The notes below the pieces were generated by a model. It was not told the origin of the DNA and did no database searches. It saw only the letters and a list, made by a program, of their open reading frames with translations. DNA of 64,000 nucleotides from JBDXHU01 sp039989475 (GTDB taxonomy: Bacteria; Pseudomonadota; Gammaproteobacteria; Pseudomonadales; Halieaceae): contig JBDXHU010000004.1 in assembly GCA_039989475.1 (NCBI GenBank), positions 124,001 to 188,000 on the forward strand, read 5' to 3'. This document shows, piece after piece, positions 43,247 to 50,949 of the stretch. A program made the position numbers and the translations under genes. Positions within the stretch are counted from its first letter, which is position 1. Each line of letters begins with the position of its first letter.

Positions 43247-43349
43247 AAGGCTCTCTCCACGAAAGCAGTGCTCATTATTCGACCTGGTCTCAATCCACAC
43301 ACCAAAACCGGGTGCATGCAGACCCCTCACAACGAAGAATAGACCCGGA

Positions 43350-43365
43350 TGTGACATCTGTCACG
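43350..43365. promoter_or_regulatory. CRP-like site upstream of FecR-cyclase operon
   Basis: TGTGACATCTGTCACG matches TGTGA-N6-TCACA at 9 of 10 defined positions. It is centred about 111 bp upstream of the FecR-domain ATG, a normal distance for control of that promoter, and sits between it and the 3' end of ribA. Confidence 0.45.
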
Positions 43366-43413
43366 AAACCAGGGATGCTAAATTTGTGATCTTAGGCTAG
43401 CGATTACTAGCGC

Positions 43414-44031
43414 CTAGCCCATCAAATGGCCCAGTTTGCCGGCCTTGGTCGCCAGGTACTTTTGGTTGTGGGGGTTGTGCGGGGTTTCCAGCGCGAGGCG
43501 CTCGGTGACTTCCATGCCCAGGGCTTCCAGCGCAGCAACCTTGCGTGGGTTGTTGGTCATCAGCCTGATTTTGTGAATACCGAGATGATCCAGCATCGGC
43601 TTGGCGATGCTGTAGTCGCGCTGGTCGGCGCCAAAGCCCAGAGCTTCGTTGGCTTCCACTGTATCGGCACCGGCATCCTGCAGCTTGTAGGCCTTGATCT
43701 TGTTGAGCAGGCCAATGCCGCGACCTTCCTGGCGCAGGTACAGAAGCGCGCCGCGGCCTTCCTCGGCAATGGCCTTGAGCGCGGCATGCAATTGCTCGCC
43801 ACAGTCGCAGCGCAGGCTGAACAGGGCATCGCCCGTCAGGCACTCGGAGTGAATGCGGGCCAGCACCGGCTCGCCATCAGACACGTCACCCAGGGTGAGC
43901 ACCAGGTGCTCCTTCTCGGTCTCGGTGTCTTCAAAGCCGTGCATATCGAACTCACCCCACTGGGTGGGGAGCCGCGAACTTTCAACGTAACATACTGACA
44001 CGTAAGGACTTTTCCGAATGACTTGGTGCAT
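43414..44031 (-). CDS. ribA: GTP cyclohydrolase II
   Basis: The 205-residue protein has ARIHSECLTGDALFSLRCDCG, carrying the three zinc cysteines, and LLYLRQEGRGIGLLNKIKAY, the catalytic Arg/guanine-binding region, followed by RLMTNNPRKVAAL. It converts GTP to the pyrimidine precursor of riboflavin. ATG 44031 lacks a strong ribosome site; GTG 44001, giving SVCYVESSRLPT as N terminus, fits the family equally well. The gene is separate from the rib operon at 47-51 kb, where the GCH II domain of RibB appears degenerate. Confidence 0.95.
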   Translation of the reverse strand: MHQVIRKSPYVSVCYVESSRLPTQWGEFDMHGFEDTETEKEHLVLTLGDVSDGEPVLARIHSECLTGDALFSLRCDCGEQLHAALKAIAEEGRGALLYLRQEGRGIGLLNKIKAYKLQDAGADTVEANEALGFGADQRDYSIAKPMLDHLGIHKIRLMTNNPRKVAALEALGMEVTERLALETPHNPHNQKYLATKAGKLGHLMG

Positions 44032-44104
44032 GGTTTTGTGCAAAAGGGCGCGTAGTGTAGCAGTTGCGGGCTATGACACGAAAGCGGCTTTGGAAATTGG
44101 CCAA

Positions 44105-44752
44105 TCAGTACTTATTGGTCAGCAGCAGGATGCCGTCCTGCTCGGTCATCTTCACGTGCTGCAGGTAGCTCATGCCCAGCAGCACGGTTTCCGGGAAGCT
44201 GCCGGTGACGATAGACGCCTGCACGCGCCGTACCGTGATGCCACCCACATCGACCTTATCCAGCATCACCGTGTAGGCCGGCACGATCCCTGAGGCGGTG
44301 GCCACCTGGCTTTGCGGGGCGTCGTCAAAATCAATGCCCAGGGCGCGGGCGGTGAGGGAGTTCAGGGCCACAATATTGGCGCCGGTATCGACCAGCACCT
44401 GGGTACCGCGGCCATTAATCTGGGCGTTGGTGATGTACTGGCGATTGGCGTTTTTGGGGATGCGCACGGTGGTATTGGCCGGTTTTTGATAGCTGCTGCC
44501 GATGTGGCTGGAGACCTTGAGGGTCATGCGCTCGCCATTCACGTCAGCAACGGCTTGCTTGGAATTGGCCTCCAGAATCGCCACCCCCTTCCATTTTTGC
44601 CCCACCTTGACCAGTTTCTGCTGGCCGTCGACCTCGATCAGGGCGGCGCCCTTGAACAGGCCCAGCACCTTGATATCGGCCAGGCTCAGCGGGCTGAAGG
44701 CGAGCAGGAAAGCAAGCAGGGAGCCCAGCAGGCTGAGGGGCAGGCGCCTCAT
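44105..44752 (-). CDS. Retropepsin-like aspartic protease (clan AA, TIGR02281-like)
   Basis: From ATG 44752 the protein is 215 residues with a signal peptide or anchor (SLLGSLLAFLLAF). A middle region of about 75 residues is followed by QVLVDTGANIVALNS, whose DTGA is the aspartic protease catalytic motif, and by TVLLGMSYLQHV. One DTG per chain implies a homodimer, as in retropepsins. It probably acts in the periplasm, substrate unknown. An upstream frame to 44851 is unlikely because it hides the signal sequence. Confidence 0.78.
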   Translation of the reverse strand: MRRLPLSLLGSLLAFLLAFSPLSLADIKVLGLFKGAALIEVDGQQKLVKVGQKWKGVAILEANSKQAVADVNGERMTLKVSSHIGSSYQKPANTTVRIPKNANRQYITNAQINGRGTQVLVDTGANIVALNSLTARALGIDFDDAPQSQVATASGIVPAYTVMLDKVDVGGITVRRVQASIVTGSFPETVLLGMSYLQHVKMTEQDGILLLTNKY

Positions 44753-44889
44753 GTCTGTGGTTTGCGGTAAGTCATGCAGAAATACTAACCGAGCGACCGG
44801 GCTTTGACCACGCGCCAGATTTGGGCTTTTTTCGGTAGACAGGCGCAACAACTGCTATTTTTGAAACACCCCTGCGCTGGAGCCCGACC

Positions 44890-45339
44890 ATGACCGACCT
44901 GCATATTCGCCCCCTGGAAAGTGCCGATGAGCCCGAGTGGCGCCGGCTGTGGACGCTGTATCTGGAGTATTACGAGTCTGCCGTGGATGAGGCGGTATAC
45001 CAGACCACCTTTGCCCGTCTGCTCTCGGGCGAGGACAACGAGTTTCGGGGGCTGATTGCGCTGGACGGCGAGCAGCCGGTAGGGCTGACCCACTACCTGT
45101 TTCATCGCCACTGCTGGCGGGTAGAGAATGTGTGCTACCTGCAGGACCTGGTGGTGGACACCGCCTGGCGCGGCAAGAGCATTGGCCGGGCGCTGATTGA
45201 AGCGGTGTACACAGCCGCCGATGCCGAGGGCTGCCCGCGGGTGTACTGGCTGACCCAGGATTTCAATGAGGCGGGACGCAGGCTGTATGACCGGGTCGGT
45301 GAACTGACGCCGTTTATACGCTATGACCGGCCGGGGTGA
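44890..45339 (+). CDS. GNAT family N-acetyltransferase
   Basis: The 149-residue protein has the GNAT core: CYLQDLVVDTAWRGKSIGRALIE near residues 78-100 contains strand beta4 and the acetyl-CoA-binding R-G-x-x-I-G-R loop, and VYWLTQDFNEAGRRLYDRVG is the beta5-alpha4 region. It would acetylate a small amine or protein N terminus. It is the only plus-strand gene between 40.1 and 53.8 kb. It ends 39 bp from the convergent thiL-pgpA frame. Confidence 0.85.
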   Translation: MTDLHIRPLESADEPEWRRLWTLYLEYYESAVDEAVYQTTFARLLSGEDNEFRGLIALDGEQPVGLTHYLFHRHCWRVENVCYLQDLVVDTAWRGKSIGRALIEAVYTAADAEGCPRVYWLTQDFNEAGRRLYDRVGELTPFIRYDRPG

Positions 45340-45378
45340 GGTGAGGACGAAGCAAGAGTGATGAGCGCCGGCTTATAG

Positions 45379-45873
45379 TTAGCCGACTATCAGGGGCCAG
45401 GCATACAGCGCGCCGTGCAAAATCGCACAACTGGCGATTCCCGCCAGGATGTCATCGAGCATAATCCCCCAGCCGCCACCCAGGTTCTTGTCGTAAAAAC
45501 GAATCGGCCAGGGCTTGGCGATATCGAACAAGCGGAACAGGGCGAAGCCCGCCACCACCATGTACCAGCTATTCGGCAGCGCCCACATGGTAATCCAGAA
45601 GCCCGCGAACTCATCCCAGACGATGCCCGGGTGGTCGTGAACCTTCAGTTCCTCACTGGCGCGCCCACAAATCCAGATGCCTGCCACACAGGCGACCAAT
45701 ACCAGCGCGGTATAAAGCGGCAAGGACAGCTGGCTCATCAGCACATATAGCGGCACCGCAGCCAGGGTGCCAAAGGTGCCCGGGGCCTTCGGCGCCAGGC
45801 CGGAACCAAAGCCAAAGGCCAGGAACTGGGGCAGACTCTTGAAGGGCTGTGGCTTGTTCTCTGGTGCGTCCAT
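45379..45873 (-). CDS. pgpA: Possible independent PgpA product from internal start
   Basis: ATG 45873 is preceded by a strong GGAGG ribosome site with about 10-nt spacing. It would give a 164-residue PgpA of normal length starting MDAPENK. This is probably the ancestral start; the upstream repeat only removed the stop of thiL. Confidence 0.6.
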   Translation of the reverse strand: MDAPENKPQPFKSLPQFLAFGFGSGLAPKAPGTFGTLAAVPLYVLMSQLSLPLYTALVLVACVAGIWICGRASEELKVHDHPGIVWDEFAGFWITMWALPNSWYMVVAGFALFRLFDIAKPWPIRFYDKNLGGGWGIMLDDILAGIASCAILHGALYAWPLIVG

Positions 45874-46851
45874 TGCCGGGTTTCCTCCGTTTTTACCTCC
45901 GACCCCATTGGGGTCTGACCCCAATGGGGTCGGAGGTGAATTATTGCTGCTGAAATGTTGGTAACCGGGCGCGGTGACGTCGACGTCGCAGCTGACGCTG
46001 TCGCCGGCAATCACTTCGCCGATACGGGTGCAGCTGTCGGGTACCTGGTCGGCTTTGTCGGCCGCTACCGTGAACAGTAGTTCGTAATCATCGCCACCGG
46101 TCAGGGCCCAGGACATTGCCTGCTGGCTATCGGGTACTGATTGCAGGGCCGGGCTCAGGGGTATGCGTTGGGCATCAATGCGTATACCGACGCTGCTTTG
46201 TTCACAGATATGGCCCGCATCCGCCAGCAGGCCGTCGGAGACGTCTATGGCGCTGGTGGCGATTGTGAGTAACTGCTGGCCCAGTTCGATGCGGGCTGTT
46301 GGCCGATAGAAGCGCTTGAGTAAATATTCCTTGTGCTGGCCATGGCCGGGCCATTGGCCGTCCATCACCGTCAAGGCGGCGGCCGCATCACCGGTACTGC
46401 CACTGACAAACAGCTGGTCACCCACCCGGGCACCGCTGCGCGCCAACGCCGTGGCTTCTGGCACGGCGCCCATAACCTGGATGGTAATGGTCAGTGGCCC
46501 GCGGGTGGTATCACCGCCGATCAGCTCGACCTTATAGGTTTCAAGGGCTTGTTCCAGACCGCGGCTGAATTGTCGCAGCCAGGTATCGTCAGCTTCGGGC
46601 AAGGTCAGCGCCAGGGTTACGGCGCGGGCCTCGGCACCGGTGGCGGCCAGGTCCGACAAGGCGGTAACCACGGCGCGGTAGGCGACCTGGTCGGGTGGTG
46701 CATCGGAATAAAAGTGCGTTCCTTCCACCAGGGTGTCGACCGAGGTGGCCAGGCGTTCGCCGGGGTTGAGTTCGAGTATGGCGCAGTCATCGCCGATCGC
46801 GCTGGACAGGGGCGCGAAGTATTTCTCGATCAGGGAGAATTCGTCGGTCAT
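45379..46851 (-). CDS. thiL-pgpA: Thiamine-monophosphate kinase fused in frame to phosphatidylglycerophosphatase A
   Basis: In this 490-residue frame, residues 1-300 are ThiL (AIGDDCAILEL, SVDTLVEGTHF, LIGGDTTRGPLTI, ALTGGDDYELLF), which phosphorylates TMP to thiamine diphosphate. They end with the family's GY-x-HF terminus but no stop. Residues 305-319 are encoded by a 43-bp palindromic repeat. From M327 the protein is PgpA (LAFGFGSGLAPKAPGTFGTL, WDEFAGFW, WGIMLDDILAGI), an inner-membrane phosphatase for phosphatidylglycerol synthesis. The two are separate genes in relatives. PgpA keeps its own ribosome site, so both fused and separate products may exist. Confidence 0.9.
   Translation of the reverse strand: MTDEFSLIEKYFAPLSSAIGDDCAILELNPGERLATSVDTLVEGTHFYSDAPPDQVAYRAVVTALSDLAATGAEARAVTLALTLPEADDTWLRQFSRGLEQALETYKVELIGGDTTRGPLTITIQVMGAVPEATALARSGARVGDQLFVSGSTGDAAAALTVMDGQWPGHGQHKEYLLKRFYRPTARIELGQQLLTIATSAIDVSDGLLADAGHICEQSSVGIRIDAQRIPLSPALQSVPDSQQAMSWALTGGDDYELLFTVAADKADQVPDSCTRIGEVIAGDSVSCDVDVTAPGYQHFSSNNSPPTPLGSDPNGVGGKNGGNPAMDAPENKPQPFKSLPQFLAFGFGSGLAPKAPGTFGTLAAVPLYVLMSQLSLPLYTALVLVACVAGIWICGRASEELKVHDHPGIVWDEFAGFWITMWALPNSWYMVVAGFALFRLFDIAKPWPIRFYDKNLGGGWGIMLDDILAGIASCAILHGALYAWPLIVG
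45895..45937. repeat. Palindromic repeat array A (perfect 43-bp palindrome)
   Basis: Bases 45895-45915 are the exact reverse complement of 45917-45937 around the central T at 45916; the core is GGGGTCTGACCCC. It lies inside the thiL-pgpA frame and encodes residues 305-319 there. It is the simplest of six copies of this repeat family in the window. Confidence 0.95.
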
Positions 46852-46877
46852 GGCGTTTGAGTTTACGCCATCAGCGG

Positions 46878-47333
46878 CTAGGCGTCGGCGGCCACTTCCA
46901 CGCTGCGCAGCTGGTGCGCCACCTGGTCGAGTACGCCGTTGATAAACTTGTGGCTGTCGGTGGCGCCAAATTTCTTGGCCAGGTTAACCGACTCGTTGAT
47001 GACCACCTTGTAGGGTACGTCGATGCGCTCCATCAGCTCGAAGGTGCCAATCCGCAACAGGGCCCGCTCAATGGGGTCCAACTCTTCCAGCGAACGCTCG
47101 ACCATATAGGGCGCAAACGCTTCCTCGATGCTGTCGGTATGCGCCGGTATCTCGTGCACCAGGGTGTGGAAATACTCACCGTCGACTTTTTCAAAATCGT
47201 AGTCAGTCCGAAATTCCGCCTCGATGGCATTGAGGTCGGCGCCGGCCATATGCCATTGATACAGGGCTTGCATGGCATAGTGCCGCGCTTTGTGGCGCTT
47301 GGCGGCCATCGGGTTGACGGGTTTGTGGGCCAT
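46878..47333 (-). CDS. nusB: Transcription antitermination factor NusB
   Basis: From ATG 47333, 10 bp after the ribH stop, the protein is 151 residues. RHKARHYAMQALYQW, LDPIERALLRIGTFELM and VVINESVNLAKKFGATDSHKFINGVLD are classic NusB helices. It binds boxA RNA with NusE during rRNA antitermination. The frame is open upstream into ribH but without conserved sequence. The ribH-nusB-thiL order is the standard gammaproteobacterial one. Confidence 0.95.
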   Translation of the reverse strand: MAHKPVNPMAAKRHKARHYAMQALYQWHMAGADLNAIEAEFRTDYDFEKVDGEYFHTLVHEIPAHTDSIEEAFAPYMVERSLEELDPIERALLRIGTFELMERIDVPYKVVINESVNLAKKFGATDSHKFINGVLDQVAHQLRSVEVAADA

Positions 47334-47343
47334 GGTCGGTGCT

Positions 47344-47814
47344 TTAGATCTTGGCCAGCAGGCTGACCATTTCCAGCGCTGAGAGGGCGGCTTCTTCGCC
47401 CTTGTTGCCGGCCTTGGTGCCGGAGCGCTCGATGGCCTGTTCAATGCTGTCGACGGTGAGCACACCGAAGGCGACTGGCAGACCGGTTTCGTTCATGACA
47501 TGGGAAATGCCTTTCACGCACTCGCCGGCCACGTATTCGAAGTGGGGTGTGCCGCCGCGAATGACCGCGCCTAGGGCAATGACAGCGTCAAAGTTGCCAG
47601 AGAGCGCGGCTTTTTTACAGGCCAGCGGGATCTCGAAGGCACCGGGGGCGTAGACCACGGTGATGTTGTCATCGCTGATGCCGTGGCGGCGCAGGGCGTC
47701 GATGGCGCCTTCCTTGAGATGCTCCACCACAAAGCTGTTCCAGCGGCCCACGACCAGGGCGAACTTGGCATGGCTGGCAGAAAAGTCGCCTTCAATTGTT
47801 TTAATTCCACTCAT
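47344..47814 (-). CDS. ribH: 6,7-dimethyl-8-ribityllumazine synthase
   Basis: From ATG 47814 (AAGGAG six bases upstream) the protein is 156 residues. FALVVGRWNSFVVEHLKEGA, VVYAPGAFEIPL, ALGAVIRGGTPHFEYVA and PVAFGVLTVDSIEQAIERSG are the substrate-binding blocks, including the catalytic His. It condenses the pyrimidine and the four-carbon unit to form lumazine. Part of the rib operon. Confidence 0.96.
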   Translation of the reverse strand: MSGIKTIEGDFSASHAKFALVVGRWNSFVVEHLKEGAIDALRRHGISDDNITVVYAPGAFEIPLACKKAALSGNFDAVIALGAVIRGGTPHFEYVAGECVKGISHVMNETGLPVAFGVLTVDSIEQAIERSGTKAGNKGEEAALSALEMVSLLAKI

Positions 47815-47848
47815 CTTGTTCTCCTTACTCCGAACCTTTCTCCGTGGC

Positions 47849-48964
47849 TCACTCCGGTGAGACGTATTCTGTGACTTCGAGGTCAAATCCGGAGATGGCA
47901 TTGTACTTGATTGGGGCACCCATCAGGCGGATTTTTCCCACCCCCAGGTCGCGCAGAATCTGTGAACCCAGCCCCACAGTCATGTAGGTGCTGGTGCTGT
48001 CTCCGCCAGCCTGGGCGGTGTCGGCCTTGCCCAGTGCAATATCGACACTGTGCAGCAAATCATCGTCGGATTCACTGCGTGCCAGCAACACCACCACACC
48101 CTGTCCGGCTTCATTCACCTGCTGCAGGCACTTACTGATATTCCAACTGGGCCGGCCCGGCGCCTCGGCGCTGAGCATGTCACGCACGGCGGCCTGCACG
48201 TGCACGCGCACCAGGGTGGGCGTGTCGGCCGTGATCTCGCCCAGGTGCAGGGCCATATGCACGTGTCCCGCGGTCTGGTCGCGATAGACGGTGAGATTGA
48301 AAGTACCGTGGGCGGTGTCGATGCTGCCTTCACGCACCTTGCGAATGGTGCGCTCGCTCACCACCCGAAAGTGGATGAGGTCGGCGATGGAACCGATTTT
48401 CAGCTCGTTGCTCTTGGCGAACTCGGCCAGTTCCGCGCCATTGGCCAATTGGCCTTCCGGGGTGAGGACATCGGCCATCATCGCCGCCGGCTGTAAACCC
48501 GCCAGACCCGCATAATCTGAAGCCGCCTCGGTGTGGCCGGCCCGGGTCAATACGCCACCGGGTACAACAGTTAAGGGGAAGATGTGTCCTGGCTGCACGA
48601 TATCGGCCGCCACCGTGGTCGGTGCGACGGCGACCTGGATGGTGCGCGCCCGATCGGCCGCTGAAATACCGGTGGTAATGCCCTCGCGTGCTTCAATCGA
48701 CACGGTGAAGTTGGATTTCTCGCCACCGGGGTCATCCGCCATCGGTGGCAGCCCCAGCAAGTGGCAACGTTCTTCGGTCATCGCCAGGCACACCAGGCCC
48801 TTGGCCTTGCGCGCCATGAAGTTCACATGGTCGGCTTCAACAAATTCGGCGGCCATCATGACCACGCCCTCGTTGACGTCTTTCTCCGCCTCATCGTCGA
48901 GCAGCACAACCATGCGCCCCTGGCGCACGTCGCTGATGATGTCTTCTACCGTATCAAGCTTCAT
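47849..48964 (-). CDS. ribB: 3,4-dihydroxy-2-butanone 4-phosphate synthase with degenerate GTP cyclohydrolase II domain
   Basis: The start at ATG 48964 is decided by AGGA six bases upstream; the frame extends into the repeat array beyond it. Residues 1-200 are the DHBP synthase domain (VCLAMTEERCHLLGLPPM, TGISAADRARTI, GHIFPLTVVPGGVLTRAGHTEA). Its active-site loop reads DEAEKDVNEGVV instead of the usual D-x-E-D-R-E-N-E-G-D. Residues 205-371 match GCH II in fold, but the zinc cysteines and the QEGRGIG motif are missing, so this half should be inactive. RibA at 43.4 kb supplies that step. Confidence 0.9.
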   Translation of the reverse strand: MKLDTVEDIISDVRQGRMVVLLDDEAEKDVNEGVVMMAAEFVEADHVNFMARKAKGLVCLAMTEERCHLLGLPPMADDPGGEKSNFTVSIEAREGITTGISAADRARTIQVAVAPTTVAADIVQPGHIFPLTVVPGGVLTRAGHTEAASDYAGLAGLQPAAMMADVLTPEGQLANGAELAEFAKSNELKIGSIADLIHFRVVSERTIRKVREGSIDTAHGTFNLTVYRDQTAGHVHMALHLGEITADTPTLVRVHVQAAVRDMLSAEAPGRPSWNISKCLQQVNEAGQGVVVLLARSESDDDLLHSVDIALGKADTAQAGGDSTSTYMTVGLGSQILRDLGVGKIRLMGAPIKYNAISGFDLEVTEYVSPE

Positions 48965-48982
48965 ATCAATCCTAAGTATTTC

Positions 48983-49134
48983 ACCTCCGACCCCAGCGGG
49001 GTCTGACCCCAATCACCTCCGACCCCAATGGGGTCTGACCCCATTTACCTCCGACCCCAATCACCTCCGACCCCAGCGGGGTCTGACCCCATTTACCTCC
49101 GACCCCAGCGGGGTCTGACCCCAATGGGGTCAGG
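48983..49134. repeat. Palindromic repeat array B (ribB-ribE gap)
   Basis: Four GGGGTCTGACCCC cores alternate with CACCTCCGACCCCA-type units over about 150 bp. The array fills the ribB-ribE gap. The TGA of ribE (49130-49132) is part of the terminal repeat unit. The GGAGGTGA edge lies just upstream of the ribB ribosome site. Confidence 0.92.
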
Positions 49135-49801
49135 TGTCGGTGGGGGTGAGGAATCCGTGTTCGGCCAGCAGGGCTTTGCTGATGCCGGCGCTGCCGGGAT
49201 CGGCGGCGGCATCGCCTTGCAGCAGGCGTTCCAGGTAACGGGCAATCACGTCGACTTCCAGGTTTATCCGGGTGCCGACCTGGTACTCGCTGAAAATTGT
49301 CTCTTCCGTGGTTTGCGGAATAATGTTCAGGTCAAACTCGGCGCCGTTGACGGCGTTGACCGTCAGGCTGGTGCCGTCTACGCAAATTGAGCCCTTGTGG
49401 GCAATGTATTTGGCCAGGCTGTCCGGCGCGCGCAGTACCCAACGCACTGAGCGGCCGTCGTCATGAAAACTCACCACTTCGCCGACACCGTCGACATGGC
49501 CCGACACTATATGTCCGCCCAGCCGGCTTTGCGGGGTCAGGGATTTCTCCAGGTTGACCGGGTCTCCCACATTCAGTCCGCCCAGCGTGGTAAAGGCGAG
49601 GCTCTCGTTGGACACATCGCACCAGTAGCCATCACCGGGTAATTTGGTCACGGTCAGGCAGCAGCCGCTGGTGCAAATGGAGTCACCCAACTTCACATCA
49701 GCCAGGTCCAGCTTGCCGGTGCGAATGCGCAGGCGCATATCGCCACCCTGTGGCTGCATGTCGGCAATCTCGCCTACCGCTTCTATGATGCCTGTAAACA
49801 T
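49130..49801 (-). CDS. ribE: Riboflavin synthase alpha subunit
   Basis: The 223-residue protein starts MFTGIIEAVGEI and has two homologous lumazine-binding barrels (about 1-97 and 98-195; GGHIVSGHVDGVGEV and KGSICVDGTSLTVNAV in the second). It dismutates lumazine to riboflavin. The extreme C terminus (FLTPTDT) and the stop codon adjoin, and partly come from, a palindromic repeat, so the end may have been changed by insertion. It follows ribD in the operon. Confidence 0.95.
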   Translation of the reverse strand: MFTGIIEAVGEIADMQPQGGDMRLRIRTGKLDLADVKLGDSICTSGCCLTVTKLPGDGYWCDVSNESLAFTTLGGLNVGDPVNLEKSLTPQSRLGGHIVSGHVDGVGEVVSFHDDGRSVRWVLRAPDSLAKYIAHKGSICVDGTSLTVNAVNGAEFDLNIIPQTTEETIFSEYQVGTRINLEVDVIARYLERLLQGDAAADPGSAGISKALLAEHGFLTPTDT

Positions 49802-49825
49802 TTGTACTCGTCTTGCTCCTGCTTG

Positions 49826-50935
49826 TTACTTGCGATCATCGTTCTCGTCCCTGTTGCTCTCCACAGTCAGGGTCCAGCGATAATCCTCACCCACCTGGCG
49901 CAGATCCTTCACCTGCAGCCTGCGTTGTTGTGCCATGGAATCCAGCGGCAATTCCAGCAAGGGCTGCGCGTTACTACCCAGCAAGGTCGGCGCCATATAC
50001 ACCACAATCTCGTCGGCGAGGCCGGCTTCCACCAGGGCGCCGGCCAAACGGGGCCCGCATTCTACCAGAATGTCATTGATTTGCCGCTCGGCCAGCTCGC
50101 CTATCAACGCAGGCAAATCCACGCGCCCGCGCGCTTCAGGTAATTGCAGTAACTCAGCGCCGGCGGCACTCAATGCCTGGCCATCGCCATGGGTATAAGC
50201 GAGCAAGGTCGAGCCGGGCTGCCTAAGGATGGCCGCGTCGGCGGGTGTGCGCAGCCTTGAATCGACAATGACCCGTAGCGGCTGAGCGGGGATATCCAGA
50301 CTCTCATCGCGCACGGTCAGGGCGGGATTATCACTGAGCACGGTACCGACACCGGTCATGATGGCACCGCTCTCGGCGCGCAGCTTTTGCACGTCGGCCC
50401 GGGCCGCGGGACCCGTGATCCACTGACTCTCGCCACTGGCCATGGCGGTACGCCCATCCAGGCTGGCGGCCAATTTGATGCGCAGGCGCGGGCGCCCACC
50501 GCGCATACGCTGGTAAAACCCCGGGTTCACGGTTTCGGCTTCCCCGGCGAGCAAACCTTCATCAACCGCAATCCCCGCCGCGCTCAGTTTGGCAATGCCC
50601 TCGCCAGCCACCGCCGGATTCGGGTCGCGCATGGCGATAACAGCACGGCTGATACCCGCCGCAATCAAGGCGTCCGCACAGGGGCCTGTTTTACCCTGGT
50701 GACTGCAGGGTTCCAGGGTGACATAGGCGGTTGCACCGCTGGCATCGGTGCAGGCTTGCAGGGCTTCAATCTCGGCGTGATTTGCGCCCGCTATTTGCGT
50801 GGTGCCCTCGCCAATAACCGCGCCGTCGCGCACCAGCACGCAACCCACGGTGGGATTGGGACGCGCGCGATAGCGACCGCGGCGGGCCAACTGGACGGCG
50901 CGCGCCATCATCTCGGTATCAAAGGGGGTCGTCAT
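49826..50935 (-). CDS. ribD: Bifunctional deaminase/reductase RibD
   Basis: The 369-residue protein has an N-terminal zinc deaminase domain (ANHAEIEALQAC, TLEPCSHQGKTGPC) and a C-terminal reductase domain beginning near residue 150 (RLRIKLAASLDGRTAM, ESQWITGPAARAD, LVECGPRLAGAL). It performs the second and third steps of riboflavin synthesis. It lies 14 bp after nrdR and 24 bp before ribE. Confidence 0.95.
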   Translation of the reverse strand: MTTPFDTEMMARAVQLARRGRYRARPNPTVGCVLVRDGAVIGEGTTQIAGANHAEIEALQACTDASGATAYVTLEPCSHQGKTGPCADALIAAGISRAVIAMRDPNPAVAGEGIAKLSAAGIAVDEGLLAGEAETVNPGFYQRMRGGRPRLRIKLAASLDGRTAMASGESQWITGPAARADVQKLRAESGAIMTGVGTVLSDNPALTVRDESLDIPAQPLRVIVDSRLRTPADAAILRQPGSTLLAYTHGDGQALSAAGAELLQLPEARGRVDLPALIGELAERQINDILVECGPRLAGALVEAGLADEIVVYMAPTLLGSNAQPLLELPLDSMAQQRRLQVKDLRQVGEDYRWTLTVESNRDENDDRK

Positions 50936-50949
50936 GCTGGGGCGGGAGT

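Noticed and set aside
43380..43413. Hairpin downstream of ribA as terminator
   Set aside because: The stem is short and bulged and no T run follows it.
47334..47465. Upstream extension of NusB into ribH
   Set aside because: It is the alternative frame of ribH; the ATG at 47333 gives a normal-length NusB.
48965..49130. FMN riboswitch upstream of ribB
   Set aside because: The gap is entirely repeat array; none of the conserved RFN helices was recognised, and none was seen before ribD, ribE or ribH.
48983..49134. Repeat arrays considered as CRISPR
   Set aside because: Units are palindromic, variable in order and without unique spacers of constant length; no cas genes are present.
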